Assembly (NCBI GenBank): GCA_964411425.1
Contig: CAYPKW010000045.1
Span: 1-19,703 of the forward strand
DNA from: CAYPKW01 sp964411425
GTDB taxonomy: Bacteria > Pseudomonadota > Alphaproteobacteria > Dongiales > Dongiaceae
Length of the DNA: 19,703 bases
Direction of reading: 5' to 3'
Shown: positions 1 to 7,318 of the stretch, in pieces
Position numbering within the stretch: the first letter of the stretch is position 1
Layout: each line of letters begins with the position of its first letter
Made by a program: the position numbers and the translations under genes
The notes under the pieces: generated by a model
The model's database searches: none
What the model saw: the letters and a program-made list of their open reading frames with translations, nothing else
Told to the model about the DNA's origin: nothing

Positions 1-44
1 CCCTCTTGTGAATCCCCTTTGATTCCATCACCAATGAAAACGCT

Positions 45-713
45 CTAGCCGTTTCCTTCGCCCCCTTCGGGGCCGCCCCCGCCCCCTTCCGGCAGCTCTG
101 CGTCGCCGCCGGGACCGCTGCCGGGACCGGGTCCGATGTCCGCATCCACGAACGGGTCGGGCGGCGCATTGCGCGCGGTGCCGATCTCGACGTCGGCGCA
201 GTTCGATTCTGGCCCCTCGGCGCAGCCGACGCCGCCCTCGATCTCGGTCACCTGAACCTTGTCGTCGTCGCCGACGTTGATGATGGCGGTGGTGCCGCGG
301 ACCGTAAGCGTCGCGGTCGGGGTCCTAAGGACATAACCTTCCTTGTTCATGTTGCCGCTGACGAAGCGGAAGATGCCCTTGCCCAAGTTGAACGTGGCCT
401 GCCCGACGCCGGTGGACGGATCGTAGACGAACTCGTCAAGCACAACCTTGGAGCTGCCGCCGACTTGGAGGCGCGTGCCGTCGAGGAAGCGGAGCGCGGT
501 ACCGCTGCCACGGCCGGTCTCGACCGTTTCATCGGCGTAGACGTCGGTATTGAAGTAGAGCCTCTCTCGCCCGCCGCCGGCGAGCGCGCCCTCGGCGCCC
601 CAGTACTCGCGCAGGATAACGTCGCCGATCTCGATCTCGGCGGCGCCGGCGACGCCGGGCCACAGCACCACCCCCACCGCGCTGGCGCGAAGCAAATCCT
701 TCAGCTTCCACAT
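45..713 (-). CDS. Exported FecR-domain protein with Gly/Pro-rich tail
   Basis: I start the 222-residue protein at the ATG at 713 because a signal peptide follows at once (MWKLKDLLRASAVGVVLWPG, then VAGAAE as a likely signal peptidase I site) and GGGGA lies about 8 bases upstream; a longer in-frame start at 836 only adds arginine-rich junk. Residues about 50-160 fit the FecR fold (Pfam FecR): TALRFLDGTRLQVGGSSKVV followed by the hallmark LRTPTATLTVRGT. In the family this domain is a periplasmic beta-rich module used in signalling or ligand sensing. The last 30 or so residues are Gly/Pro/Glu-rich and look disordered. It lies 169 bases downstream of the CHASE2 cyclase on the same strand; such pairs recur in proteobacteria, so I infer that the two act together. 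It is not the FecR of ferric citrate uptake: there is no sigma factor or TonB receptor beside it. The 714-882 gap shows no convincing terminator. Confidence 0.85.
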   Translation of the reverse strand: MWKLKDLLRASAVGVVLWPGVAGAAEIEIGDVILREYWGAEGALAGGGRERLYFNTDVYADETVETGRGSGTALRFLDGTRLQVGGSSKVVLDEFVYDPSTGVGQATFNLGKGIFRFVSGNMNKEGYVLRTPTATLTVRGTTAIINVGDDDKVQVTEIEGGVGCAEGPESNCADVEIGTARNAPPDPFVDADIGPGPGSGPGGDAELPEGGGGGPEGGEGNG

Positions 714-882
714 GTTCCGATCCCCGTTGATATTCGGCTGTCGTCCCAACTTCCTCGTCGCGCCCCGCGGCGACAGCGGCGCCCCCTTGCGAAGCGATAC
801 GGGCCGGGAACATAGCCGGATTCGCTTTCGCCACAAAGCCGAAACGCGGACTTATTCCTTGCGCGCGGGCCCGTCCCGCAGC

Positions 883-3096
883 CTAGCCCGTCTTCGTCCG
901 GGCGACGAAAACACCATCCCAGTCGGGCGGCGGCGGACTGGCAACATACGCGGCAATGCGCTGCTCGTAGAGTTCGTAGACGCCGGCCGGTCCGCCCTCG
1001 TGCCGCCGAGCGGCAGCGAGCGCGGCCGATGCCTTCCGCCAGTCCTGCCCGCGGTAGGCGGCGATGAGATCGCCGTGCAGGCCGGCCAGCTCGGCGAACC
1101 ACGGCGCCGCCCGGACCGCGGCGTCGCCGAGCACGGCGAACACGCTGAGCGGCGCGGCGCGGCCCTTGACCCGCACCAGGTCCATCTCGAGCAGCGCCAT
1201 GTCGGCAACCTCGGCGGCGGTGTCCTCGCCCAGCACGATGTCGACGCCATAGGCGCGCGACAGCCCTTCCAGCCGCGACGCGAGGTTCACCGCATCGCCC
1301 AGCACCGAATAGTCGAAGCGCTGGTCGGAGCCCATGTTACCGACGCACGCTACGCCGGTGTTGAGCCCGATGCCTACCCGTACGGGCAGCGGCTCGCGCC
1401 CGGCCTTGTGCGCCGCCTCCGCCCAAACCCGGTTGAGCCGGTCGAGCTCGGTGCGCATGGCAAGCGCCGCCCGCACCGCGCGACGGGCGTGCTCGGGCAC
1501 CGCCAGCGGGGCGTTCCAGAACGCCATGATGCAGTCGCCGATGTATTTGTCGATGGTGCCGCCCTCGTTCTGGATGATCGTCGTCATCGGCGTGAGGAAG
1601 CCGTTGATGAGGCGGGTCAACTCCTCTGGTGTCAATCGTTCGGCGATGTGGGTGAAGTCTCGGATGTCGCAGAACATGAGGGTGAGCTCGCGCATCTCGC
1701 CGCCGAGCTTGAGGCGGCCGGGATCGCGGGTCAGTTCCTCGACCAGCACCGGCGACAAATAGCGTCCGAAGGCGGAACGCACGTAGCGGCGCTCGCCCTC
1801 GGTTCTGAGATAGCTGAACAGCGTGCCCAAGGTGTAGATAAGGACAACGGTGAGTGCGGGAAACAGGGGATCGAACAGGAAGGCGGCGCGCGCGAAGGCG
1901 AACCACGAGCCGGCGACGGCGGCGGCGAGCGCCGCCGCCGCAATCAGGGCGGCCCATAGGGCGCCCGCCTTCCTCAGCGCCAGGATCAGGGTGGTGCCGA
2001 ATACGGCCAGGAACAGGATCTCCGCCCCGTCCGCCCAGTCGGGGCGAGTCAGGAAGTCGCCCGACAGGATCTGCTCCAGCACTTGGGCGTGGATCTCGAC
2101 GCCGGGCATCACCGGGTCGAGGGGCGTGCTGCGCACGTCCTTGAGGCCCTCGACGCTGGTGCCGATCAGCACGATCTGCCCCGCCAGCGCCGCGGGATCG
2201 AAGTCGGGCTCGAGCACGCGCCAGGCGGAGATGTACCGCTCGGCCCGGGGGCCGCTGTCGTACAGCAGGATGTTGCCTCCGGCGTCGGTGGGCACGATGG
2301 CGGCGCCGATGCGCACGCGGGTAATCCCCGTGCTGGCGCCGAAGCTCCATTCGCCGCTGGCGCCCGAGGCCTTGACCGTGTAGCTGGGCGCGCCCTGCGC
2401 CAGCCTAAGCGCCTCCGCGGCGAGGCTTGGATAGAGCTGGCCGTTCAGAGCCATCAAGAGCGGCACCCTTCGGATGATGCCGTCGCGGTCGGGCGCGGTG
2501 TTGACGAAGCCGTTGCCGGCGGCGGCCTGCTCCAGGGGCGGCAGAGACACGATGGCGCCCGCGAAGCGGGCTGCAAACATCGTCGGATCGTCGCCGGCCG
2601 ACGCGAACCCGCTCTTCAGCGCCGGGACCGTCTCGTTCGACCGGTCGGACAGCACGAAGGTGGTCACGGCGTTGGCGCGGGCGAGGCTCGCCGCGAACTC
2701 GCCGTCGGGGTCGGGCAGTTGGGCAATGCGCTCGCTCAAGCCCGCCATTTCCGGCCGGTCGCGCCACAGCGCAAGAAGGTTGGCCGGCGCCATCCGATCC
2801 GGCTCGGCGAACAGCACGTCGAGGGCGATCACGGCGACCCCGAGCCCATGGAGGCGGTCGACGAGCCGAGCCATGTGCGAGCGCGGCCACGGCCACTGGC
2901 CGAGCCGTTTCAAGCTGTCCTCGTCGATGTCGACGATCCTGACCGGCTGCGCGGTAAAGGGGCGGGGCCGCAGGTTCTGATAGGCGTCGAACACAAGATG
3001 GCGCACCTGTTCGATCACCGGGCCCTCGTCTAGGCGCAGCGCGAGCGCTCCCAGCAGCAACAGGGCGGGAAAGATGACGTCGAGCCAGCGCTTCAT
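883..3096 (-). CDS. CHASE2-domain class III adenylate cyclase
   Basis: A 737-residue membrane cyclase that makes cAMP from ATP. An N-terminal hydrophobic segment (residues 5-22) is followed by an extracytoplasmic CHASE2 sensor domain (about 25-340; typical pieces are VRIVDIDEDSLKRLGQWPWP and LAGQIVLIGTSVEGLKD). Three transmembrane helices follow (about 359-373, 380-402, 407-432). A class III cyclase domain (about 465-640) is complete: metal-binding aspartates in LMFCDIRDFT, the purine-specifying lysine in DKYIGDCIMAFW, the second specificity aspartate in FDYSVLGDAVNLASRLEG, and the Asn/Arg pair in the same motif. The Lys/Asp pair predicts ATP rather than GTP use. CHASE2 plus three helices plus cyclase is the standard family layout. 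The ligand sensed is unknown. The FecR gene downstream is the probable partner. The start is the ATG at 3096, facing the polyamine operon across a 288-base divergent gap. Confidence 0.93.
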   Translation of the reverse strand: MKRWLDVIFPALLLLGALALRLDEGPVIEQVRHLVFDAYQNLRPRPFTAQPVRIVDIDEDSLKRLGQWPWPRSHMARLVDRLHGLGVAVIALDVLFAEPDRMAPANLLALWRDRPEMAGLSERIAQLPDPDGEFAASLARANAVTTFVLSDRSNETVPALKSGFASAGDDPTMFAARFAGAIVSLPPLEQAAAGNGFVNTAPDRDGIIRRVPLLMALNGQLYPSLAAEALRLAQGAPSYTVKASGASGEWSFGASTGITRVRIGAAIVPTDAGGNILLYDSGPRAERYISAWRVLEPDFDPAALAGQIVLIGTSVEGLKDVRSTPLDPVMPGVEIHAQVLEQILSGDFLTRPDWADGAEILFLAVFGTTLILALRKAGALWAALIAAAALAAAVAGSWFAFARAAFLFDPLFPALTVVLIYTLGTLFSYLRTEGERRYVRSAFGRYLSPVLVEELTRDPGRLKLGGEMRELTLMFCDIRDFTHIAERLTPEELTRLINGFLTPMTTIIQNEGGTIDKYIGDCIMAFWNAPLAVPEHARRAVRAALAMRTELDRLNRVWAEAAHKAGREPLPVRVGIGLNTGVACVGNMGSDQRFDYSVLGDAVNLASRLEGLSRAYGVDIVLGEDTAAEVADMALLEMDLVRVKGRAAPLSVFAVLGDAAVRAAPWFAELAGLHGDLIAAYRGQDWRKASAALAAARRHEGGPAGVYELYEQRIAAYVASPPPPDWDGVFVARTKTG

Positions 3097-3120
3097 CGGT
3101 CGTCCGTCGATGGCGGCAGC

Positions 3121-3266
3121 GCCAGTTTAGTACTCGACCGCACAGTTCCGCGCCTCAGGCGCGGAGCGCGCGGTTGAGTACAACTTCTTGAGTTTTTACC
3201 ACTTTCGCGGCTCGTGAGTCGCGGGACGCGACTCGCGAACTCGCGAAAGTTGGTACTAGCACTGCC
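3121..3266. repeat. Double nested-hairpin element in divergent intergenic region
   Basis: About 145 bases of stacked inverted repeats. Hairpin A: outer arms 3130-3141 and 3170-3181 (11 of 12 pairs Watson-Crick, one G-T) enclose a perfect 7-bp stem 3148-3154/3158-3164 with a 3-base loop. Hairpin B: outer arms 3201-3209 and 3242-3250 (perfect 9 bp) enclose an 11-bp stem 3213-3223/3227-3237 with one G-T and a 3-base loop. The ends are also mutually inverted: GCCAGTTTAGTAC at the left against GTACTAGCACTGCC at the right, with one bulge. A small perfect 6-bp hairpin (3263-3277) follows. There is no open reading frame of note. The layout resembles a miniature inverted-repeat or REP-like element, or a large structured leader; sequence alone does not decide which. 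Confidence 0.7.
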
Positions 3267-3311
3267 GGGCACCGGCACCCGCATGGATGGAAGCCGTCCG
3301 GCAAATGGAGA

Positions 3312-3340
3312 TTGACCACCTTGCGGCGGCAAAGGAAAGT
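3312..3340 (+). promoter_or_regulatory. Weak candidate sigma70-type promoter for the polyamine operon
   Basis: TTGACC at 3312-3317 is a good -35 match. A 17-base spacer leads to GAAAGT (3335-3340), a poor -10 box with 3 of 6 consensus bases. Its position, some 45 bases before the first gene's start and downstream of the hairpin element, is sensible. If it is real, the hairpins lie upstream of the transcript rather than in it. Confidence 0.25.
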
Positions 3341-3384
3341 GGGGCCTCGGGCGGCGCTCCACGCCGGCGAACAGGGAGGCGAGA

Positions 3385-4446
3385 ATGATCGAGTCAACAA
3401 GGCGCATTGCGCTCATCGGCGCGGCCGCGGCGCTGGCCACGGCCGGATTCGGATCGATCGCGGTCGCTGCCGAAAAAATCGTGATTTCACAATGGGATGC
3501 GTATTGGCCGCCCGAGTTGCTGGCCAACTTCACCAAGGAGACCGGGATCGAAACCGAGTGGGCGGTCCAAATCGACAACGAAGACATGATGGGCAAGGTC
3601 ACCGCCAGCGGCGGCAAGGGCTACGACGTCGTATTCGCCTCCGGCCCGTTCGTGGAGGCGCTGGCCAAACTGGGCCTTATCGCCGAGCTCGATCATGGCA
3701 AGCTCCCCAACCTCGCCAACCTGTACCCGGAGGCACGCAACCTTCCCTTCGACCCAGACAACAAATTCTCGGTACCCTATACGTGGGGCACCACGGGGCT
3801 CTGCTACCGTAGCGACCTGGTGCAGCCGGAGCCGACGAGTTGGGACGATCTGCTGAAGCCCGCCGACGGCCTCAAGGGCAAGATCACCATGCTGTCCACC
3901 GACCGCTGGCTGATGGCCGCGGGCGCCAAGGCGCTGGGCTATTCGGTCAACACCACCGATGCGGCGGAGCTGGCGGCGATGAAGGATCTGCTGATCGCGG
4001 CGAAGAAGAACCTCCTCGCCTATGACGACACGACATTCTATGCGAAGCTGGTGTCCGGCGAGGCGTTTCTGGTGCACGCCTGGGACGGCTGGTGCAATTT
4101 CGGCGTCGCCGAGAACCCGGCCATCAAGTTCGTGATCCCGAAGGAGGGCAGCGACCTGTTCGTCGATGCCATGGTGGTCACCGCCGCTTCCGAGCACAAG
4201 GACGCGGCGCATGCCTTCCTCAACTACGTGCTCAAGCCCGACGTGCACGCCTCGATCATGGCCTTCTCGCTCTACAAGGTGCCGAATGAAAAGGCGGTGG
4301 AGGTCCTCGACAAGAGCCTGTTGACGACCTATCCGTCGTTGGCCATCTCGTCGGATGTGCTGTTCCAACAAGAGCAGTTGCGCGACCTCGGCGACCGGCA
4401 GAAGGAGTTCACCCGGGTCGTGACCGAGATTCTGGCGGCGCAGTAG
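3385..4446 (+). CDS. Polyamine-type ABC transporter substrate-binding protein (PotD/PotF family)
   Basis: A 353-residue periplasmic binding protein, the usual PotD/PotF length. The start ATG has a strong ribosome site (AGGGAGG at 3373-3379). The signal peptide is twin-arginine-like: STRRIAL followed by an alanine-rich hydrophobic core and a cleavage site near AVAAE (residue 30). Family landmarks in order are the early aromatic pair in QWDAYWPPELL, the GYDVVFASGPF segment, VPYTWGTTGLCYRSD, TDRWLMAAG, the ligand-region VHAWDGW, and PKEGSDLFVDAM. Where E. coli PotD has Trp255 in the matching PKEG segment, this protein seems to have Phe, so the exact ligand (putrescine, spermidine or a related cation) is not certain. 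It is first in an operon with two permeases and an ATPase. A strong hairpin follows its stop codon, as is common where binding protein must outnumber the membrane parts. Confidence 0.9.
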   Translation: MIESTRRIALIGAAAALATAGFGSIAVAAEKIVISQWDAYWPPELLANFTKETGIETEWAVQIDNEDMMGKVTASGGKGYDVVFASGPFVEALAKLGLIAELDHGKLPNLANLYPEARNLPFDPDNKFSVPYTWGTTGLCYRSDLVQPEPTSWDDLLKPADGLKGKITMLSTDRWLMAAGAKALGYSVNTTDAAELAAMKDLLIAAKKNLLAYDDTTFYAKLVSGEAFLVHAWDGWCNFGVAENPAIKFVIPKEGSDLFVDAMVVTAASEHKDAAHAFLNYVLKPDVHASIMAFSLYKVPNEKAVEVLDKSLLTTYPSLAISSDVLFQQEQLRDLGDRQKEFTRVVTEILAAQ

Positions 4447-4458
4447 GTCGAAGGGCTG

Positions 4459-4482
4459 GGTCGGGGCCCGAGGGCCCCGACC
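4459..4482 (+). promoter_or_regulatory. GC-rich intercistronic hairpin after the binding-protein gene
   Basis: An inverted repeat GGTCGGGGCCC / GGGCCCCGACC with only GA between the arms, so about 10 pairs can form around a 4-base loop. There is no U-run, so it is not a classical terminator. It sits in the 64-base gap between binding protein and first permease. By analogy with other ABC operons it may protect the upstream mRNA end or attenuate read-through; that role is inferred. Confidence 0.6.
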
Positions 4483-4510
4483 GCGCGCGCGGCCCGCGTA
4501 CCGGCTGGAT

Positions 4511-5365
4511 ATGGCGGAACTCACGCGGCGATTGGTGCTGCTAGGGCCGGGCCTGGGCTGGTTCGCCCTCTTTCTCGTGGCGCCCTGCGCCATCGTCTTT
4601 GTCTACAGCTTCTTCGAGCGCGGCACCTACGGCGGCATCGACTACGTCTTCACGCTGGAGAATTACGCCCGCGCCGCCGACCCGCTCTATCTCGGCATCT
4701 TCCTCGCCTCGGCCAAGGTGGCGGCGATCACCACGCTGGCGGCGCTGCTGATCGGTTATCCGGCGGCCTATCGCATCGCCACTGCCCCGAAGAGCTGGCA
4801 GATGCCGCTGCTCATCCTGGTCATGCTGCCGTTCTGGAGCAACTACCTGATCCGCACCTATGCCTGGATCGTGCTTCTCAATCGCGAAGGCTTGATCAAT
4901 AACGGACTGCAGCGGCTCGGCCTGATCGGCGAACCGCTGCCGCTGCTCTACAACGAGTTCGCCATCGTAGTCGGGTTGCTCTACGGCTATCTGCCGTTCA
5001 TGGTGCTGGCGCTCTACAGCTCGATCTCGCGGCTGTCGCCCGATCTCGGCGAGGCCTCCGCCGACCTCGGCGCCTCGTCGTGGCGCACGTTCCGGCGCAT
5101 CACCCTGCCGCTCACCCTGCCGGGGATCGGCGCCGGATCGGTCTTCGTCTTCGTGCTCAGCATCGGCAATTTCATCACCCCCGACCTCCTGGGCGGCGGC
5201 CGCACTCTGATGGTCGGCAATCTGATCTTCGACCAGTTCCTGTCGGCGCGCGATTGGCCGTTCGGCTCCGGGCTCGCATTTGTGTTGATCGCGCTGATGT
5301 TGCTGCTGCTGGTCGCCCAGGCCTGGGCGATCAGCCGCGCGCAGGGTGCCGGCGTCCATGCGTGA
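4511..5365 (+). CDS. Polyamine-type ABC transporter permease, first subunit (PotB/PotH family)
   Basis: A 284-residue inner-membrane permease, the usual family size, with about six hydrophobic helices. The first is LLGPGLGWFALFLVAPCAIV (residues about 10-29). The ATPase-coupling EAA loop is clear at about residues 181-205: EASADLGASSWRTFRRITLP followed by LTLPG. Residues around YLIRTYAWIVLL and YGYLPFMVLALYSSISRLSP are typical of PotB/PotH. It pairs with the second permease to form the channel, takes substrate from the binding protein upstream, and is energised by the ATPase two genes on. The ribosome site before the ATG is weak (GGCTGGAT), which together with the hairpin upstream would keep its level below that of the binding protein. 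The second permease starts within its last codons, so the two are likely translationally coupled. Confidence 0.92.
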   Translation: MAELTRRLVLLGPGLGWFALFLVAPCAIVFVYSFFERGTYGGIDYVFTLENYARAADPLYLGIFLASAKVAAITTLAALLIGYPAAYRIATAPKSWQMPLLILVMLPFWSNYLIRTYAWIVLLNREGLINNGLQRLGLIGEPLPLLYNEFAIVVGLLYGYLPFMVLALYSSISRLSPDLGEASADLGASSWRTFRRITLPLTLPGIGAGSVFVFVLSIGNFITPDLLGGGRTLMVGNLIFDQFLSARDWPFGSGLAFVLIALMLLLLVAQAWAISRAQGAGVHA

Positions 5366-6140
5366 GACCCCGGCCGAGCGCCGCGTACTGGGCGGGCACC
5401 TTGGGCTCGTCTATCTGTTCCTCTACGGCCCCATCGCCGTGCTGGTCGCGCTGTCGTTCAACGAAAGCGGCTTGCCTACCGCCTGGACCGGATTCTCGGT
5501 CGAATGGTACGGCAAGATGCTCGCCAACCAAGCGATCCGCGCCGCCGTTCTGAACACGCTCATCGTCGCGGTCTTCTCGACGCTGATCGCCACCGCCATC
5601 GGCACCCTGCTGGCGCTGGGGTTAGAGCGGCTGAGGCCGAGCGCGCTCGTGGACGCGGCGGTCTATGTGCCGATGATCATCCCCGACATCGTGCTGGCGA
5701 TCGCGCTGCTGTCGTTCTTCACCGCCCTCGATCTCACGCTGGGGCTCCATTCGATCGTCGTTTCGCACGCCGTCTTCAACATTGCGTTCGTCTGCGCCGT
5801 GGTGCGCACGCGCCTCAAGCATTTCGATCAGTCGATCGTCGAGGCCTCGATCGACCTGGGAGCGAGCGAAACGCGCACCTTCTTCCGCATCACCCTACCC
5901 GTCATCTTTCCAGGCGTGCTGTCCGGCGCACTCCTCGCCTTCACGCTGTCGGTGGACGAGTTCATCATCGCCTACTTCACCGCCGGCGCCGGCCCGGCTT
6001 CGACCACCTTCCCGATGAAGATCTACGCCATGATCCGCTTCGGCGTGACGCCGGAGATCAACGCGGTCGCCACCATCGTGCTCGGCGTCAGTTTCTGCCT
6101 CGTGCTGCTGTCGCAGCGATTCAACCGGAGCGCGGCATGA
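5358..6140 (+). CDS. Polyamine-type ABC transporter permease, second subunit (PotC/PotI family)
   Basis: A 260-residue membrane permease. I take the ATG at 5358, which overlaps the end of the first permease by 8 bases and has AGGG at 5343-5346; a GTG four codons earlier (5346) is also possible. Family marks are YLFLYGPIAVLVALSFNES near the N-terminus, the VPMIIPDIVLAIALL helix, and the EAA loop EASIDLGASETRTFFRITLP at about residues 162-181. FTLSVDEFIIAYFTAG near the C-terminus is highly typical of PotC/PotI, where the acidic DEF triplet is conserved. The protein partners the first permease. Its stop codon overlaps the ATPase start (ATGA), so all three membrane and ATPase genes are tightly coupled. 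Confidence 0.92.
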   Translation: MRETPAERRVLGGHLGLVYLFLYGPIAVLVALSFNESGLPTAWTGFSVEWYGKMLANQAIRAAVLNTLIVAVFSTLIATAIGTLLALGLERLRPSALVDAAVYVPMIIPDIVLAIALLSFFTALDLTLGLHSIVVSHAVFNIAFVCAVVRTRLKHFDQSIVEASIDLGASETRTFFRITLPVIFPGVLSGALLAFTLSVDEFIIAYFTAGAGPASTTFPMKIYAMIRFGVTPEINAVATIVLGVSFCLVLLSQRFNRSAA

Positions 6141-7222
6141 ATGGGCCGGCATCCGTCGTCGAGGTCGCGCACCTCGGCAAGCGCTTCGGCGCCGTCGCCG
6201 CGGTGGACGACGTCTCGGCCGCGATCGGCGAACGCGAGTTCTTCGCGCTGCTCGGGCCCTCGGGCTGCGGCAAGACCACGTTGTTGCGTCTCATCGCCGG
6301 CTTCGAGCAACCGGACGCGGGCCGCATCCGGCTCGACGGCCGGGACATCACCGAGGTTCCTCCCAACCGGCGCCCGGTCAACATGATGTTCCAGTCCTAC
6401 GCGCTCTTCCCGCACCTCAACGTACGGCGCAATGTGGCCTACGGCCTGGAGATGGAGGGCGTGCGCGGGACCGAGCTCGCCCGCCGGGTGGGCGATGCGC
6501 TCGACCTCGTGCAGCTCGCCGAGCTCGCCGAGCGCAGGCCGCACCAGCTCTCGGGCGGAGAGCGCCAGCGGGTGGCGCTGGCCCGCGCCCTCGTCAAGCG
6601 CCCGCGCGCGCTGCTGCTCGACGAGCCCTTGGCCGCGCTCGACCGCAAGCTGCGCCAACAGATGCAGTTCGAACTGAAGCGCCTGCAGCACGACGTCGGC
6701 ATCACGTTCCTCTTCGTCACCCACGACCAGGAGGAGGCGATGGCCATGGCCGACCGCATCGCGCTGCTCGACCGCGGTCGGCTGGTGCAGCTCGACACGC
6801 CGCGCGGCCTCTACGAGCGGCCGGCGACCCGGTTCGTTGCCGGCTTCATCGGCACGATGAATTTCCTCGAAGGACGGGTGGCGGCGTTGGGCGACGGTCT
6901 GGCGGTCGTCGAGGTGCCGGGTTGCGGGCCGCTGCGCGGGACCGCCGCCTCGGCCCTCGCCGCCGACGACGCCGCCGTGCTCGCCGTGCGTCCCGAACGG
7001 GTCCGCCTCGCCCTCGATCCCGTGCCGTCCGGCCTGTCGGGCAGGGTCATCGCCATTGCCTATCTGGGCCAGGACCTGGTGCTGCAAGTGGGCCTCGCCC
7101 ATCGCCCGCAGCCGCTCATCGTGCGGCTCGGCTCGGTCGACGGGATCGCCGCCCGGGTCGCGCCGGGGACGGAGGTCTGGTGCCACTGGGCGGAGCCGGA
7201 CGCGCGGGTTCTCGCCGCGTAA
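6137..7222 (+). CDS. Polyamine-type ABC transporter ATP-binding protein (PotA/PotG family)
   Basis: A 361-residue cytoplasmic ATPase that powers the importer. The start ATG at 6137 overlaps the preceding stop (ATGA); the frame stays open far upstream, but that part is a shadow of the permease gene. The nucleotide-binding domain is complete: Walker A GPSGCGKTT (residues 40-48), Q-loop in MFQSYALFPHLNV, signature LSGGERQRVALARAL (about 138-152), Walker B ALLLDEPLAALD, and switch histidine in FVTHDQEEAMAMADR. The last 120 or so residues form the TOBE-type regulatory domain of the MalK/PotA class, with VLAVRPERVRLA and IAYLGQDLVLQV. Length and layout are normal. It ends the transporter operon. 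The 96-base gap to the next gene has no clear terminator, so read-through is possible. Confidence 0.94.
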   Translation: MNGPASVVEVAHLGKRFGAVAAVDDVSAAIGEREFFALLGPSGCGKTTLLRLIAGFEQPDAGRIRLDGRDITEVPPNRRPVNMMFQSYALFPHLNVRRNVAYGLEMEGVRGTELARRVGDALDLVQLAELAERRPHQLSGGERQRVALARALVKRPRALLLDEPLAALDRKLRQQMQFELKRLQHDVGITFLFVTHDQEEAMAMADRIALLDRGRLVQLDTPRGLYERPATRFVAGFIGTMNFLEGRVAALGDGLAVVEVPGCGPLRGTAASALAADDAAVLAVRPERVRLALDPVPSGLSGRVIAIAYLGQDLVLQVGLAHRPQPLIVRLGSVDGIAARVAPGTEVWCHWAEPDARVLAA

Positions 7223-7286
7223 CGGCGCCGCGCAACCGGCGGCTCCGTCTCGATTGACGAGCGAGCACCGATATTGCGATCTATTG

Positions 7287-7303
7287 CCGGGCAGGCTGCC
7301 CGG
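7287..7303 (+). promoter_or_regulatory. Perfect 7-bp hairpin just upstream of the glycosyltransferase ribosome site
   Basis: CCGGGCA, a GGC loop and TGCCCGG form a perfect stem that ends only a few bases before the very G-rich ribosome-binding stretch TTAGGGGGTGGGGGG and the ATG at 7319. It could tune translation of the glycosyltransferase or mark the end of the transporter mRNA. No poly-U run follows, so a terminator is unlikely. Confidence 0.4.
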
Positions 7304-7318
7304 TTAGGGGGTGGGGGG

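Noticed and set aside
1..44. A terminator after the FecR gene (GAATC/GATTC arms)
   Set aside because: Only 5 pairs with a 6-base loop and no T-run on the transcript side; too weak to call.
712..3033. Plus-strand frames opposite the CHASE2 cyclase
   Set aside because: Antisense shadows of a gene with complete cyclase and CHASE2 motifs.
3130..3195. Hairpin A plus the later T-run as a rho-independent terminator
   Set aside because: The T-run (about 3193-3197) is more than 10 bases from the stem, and it lies upstream of both divergent genes rather than after one.
3121..3266. A CRISPR array or riboswitch in the hairpin region
   Set aside because: There are no regularly spaced repeats, and I recognise no known riboswitch core; the pattern is of nested inverted repeats.
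3093..3617. Minus-strand frame across the divergent intergenic region
   Set aside because: It overlaps the binding protein's signal peptide in antisense and its remainder is made of the hairpin sequences; no protein-like features.
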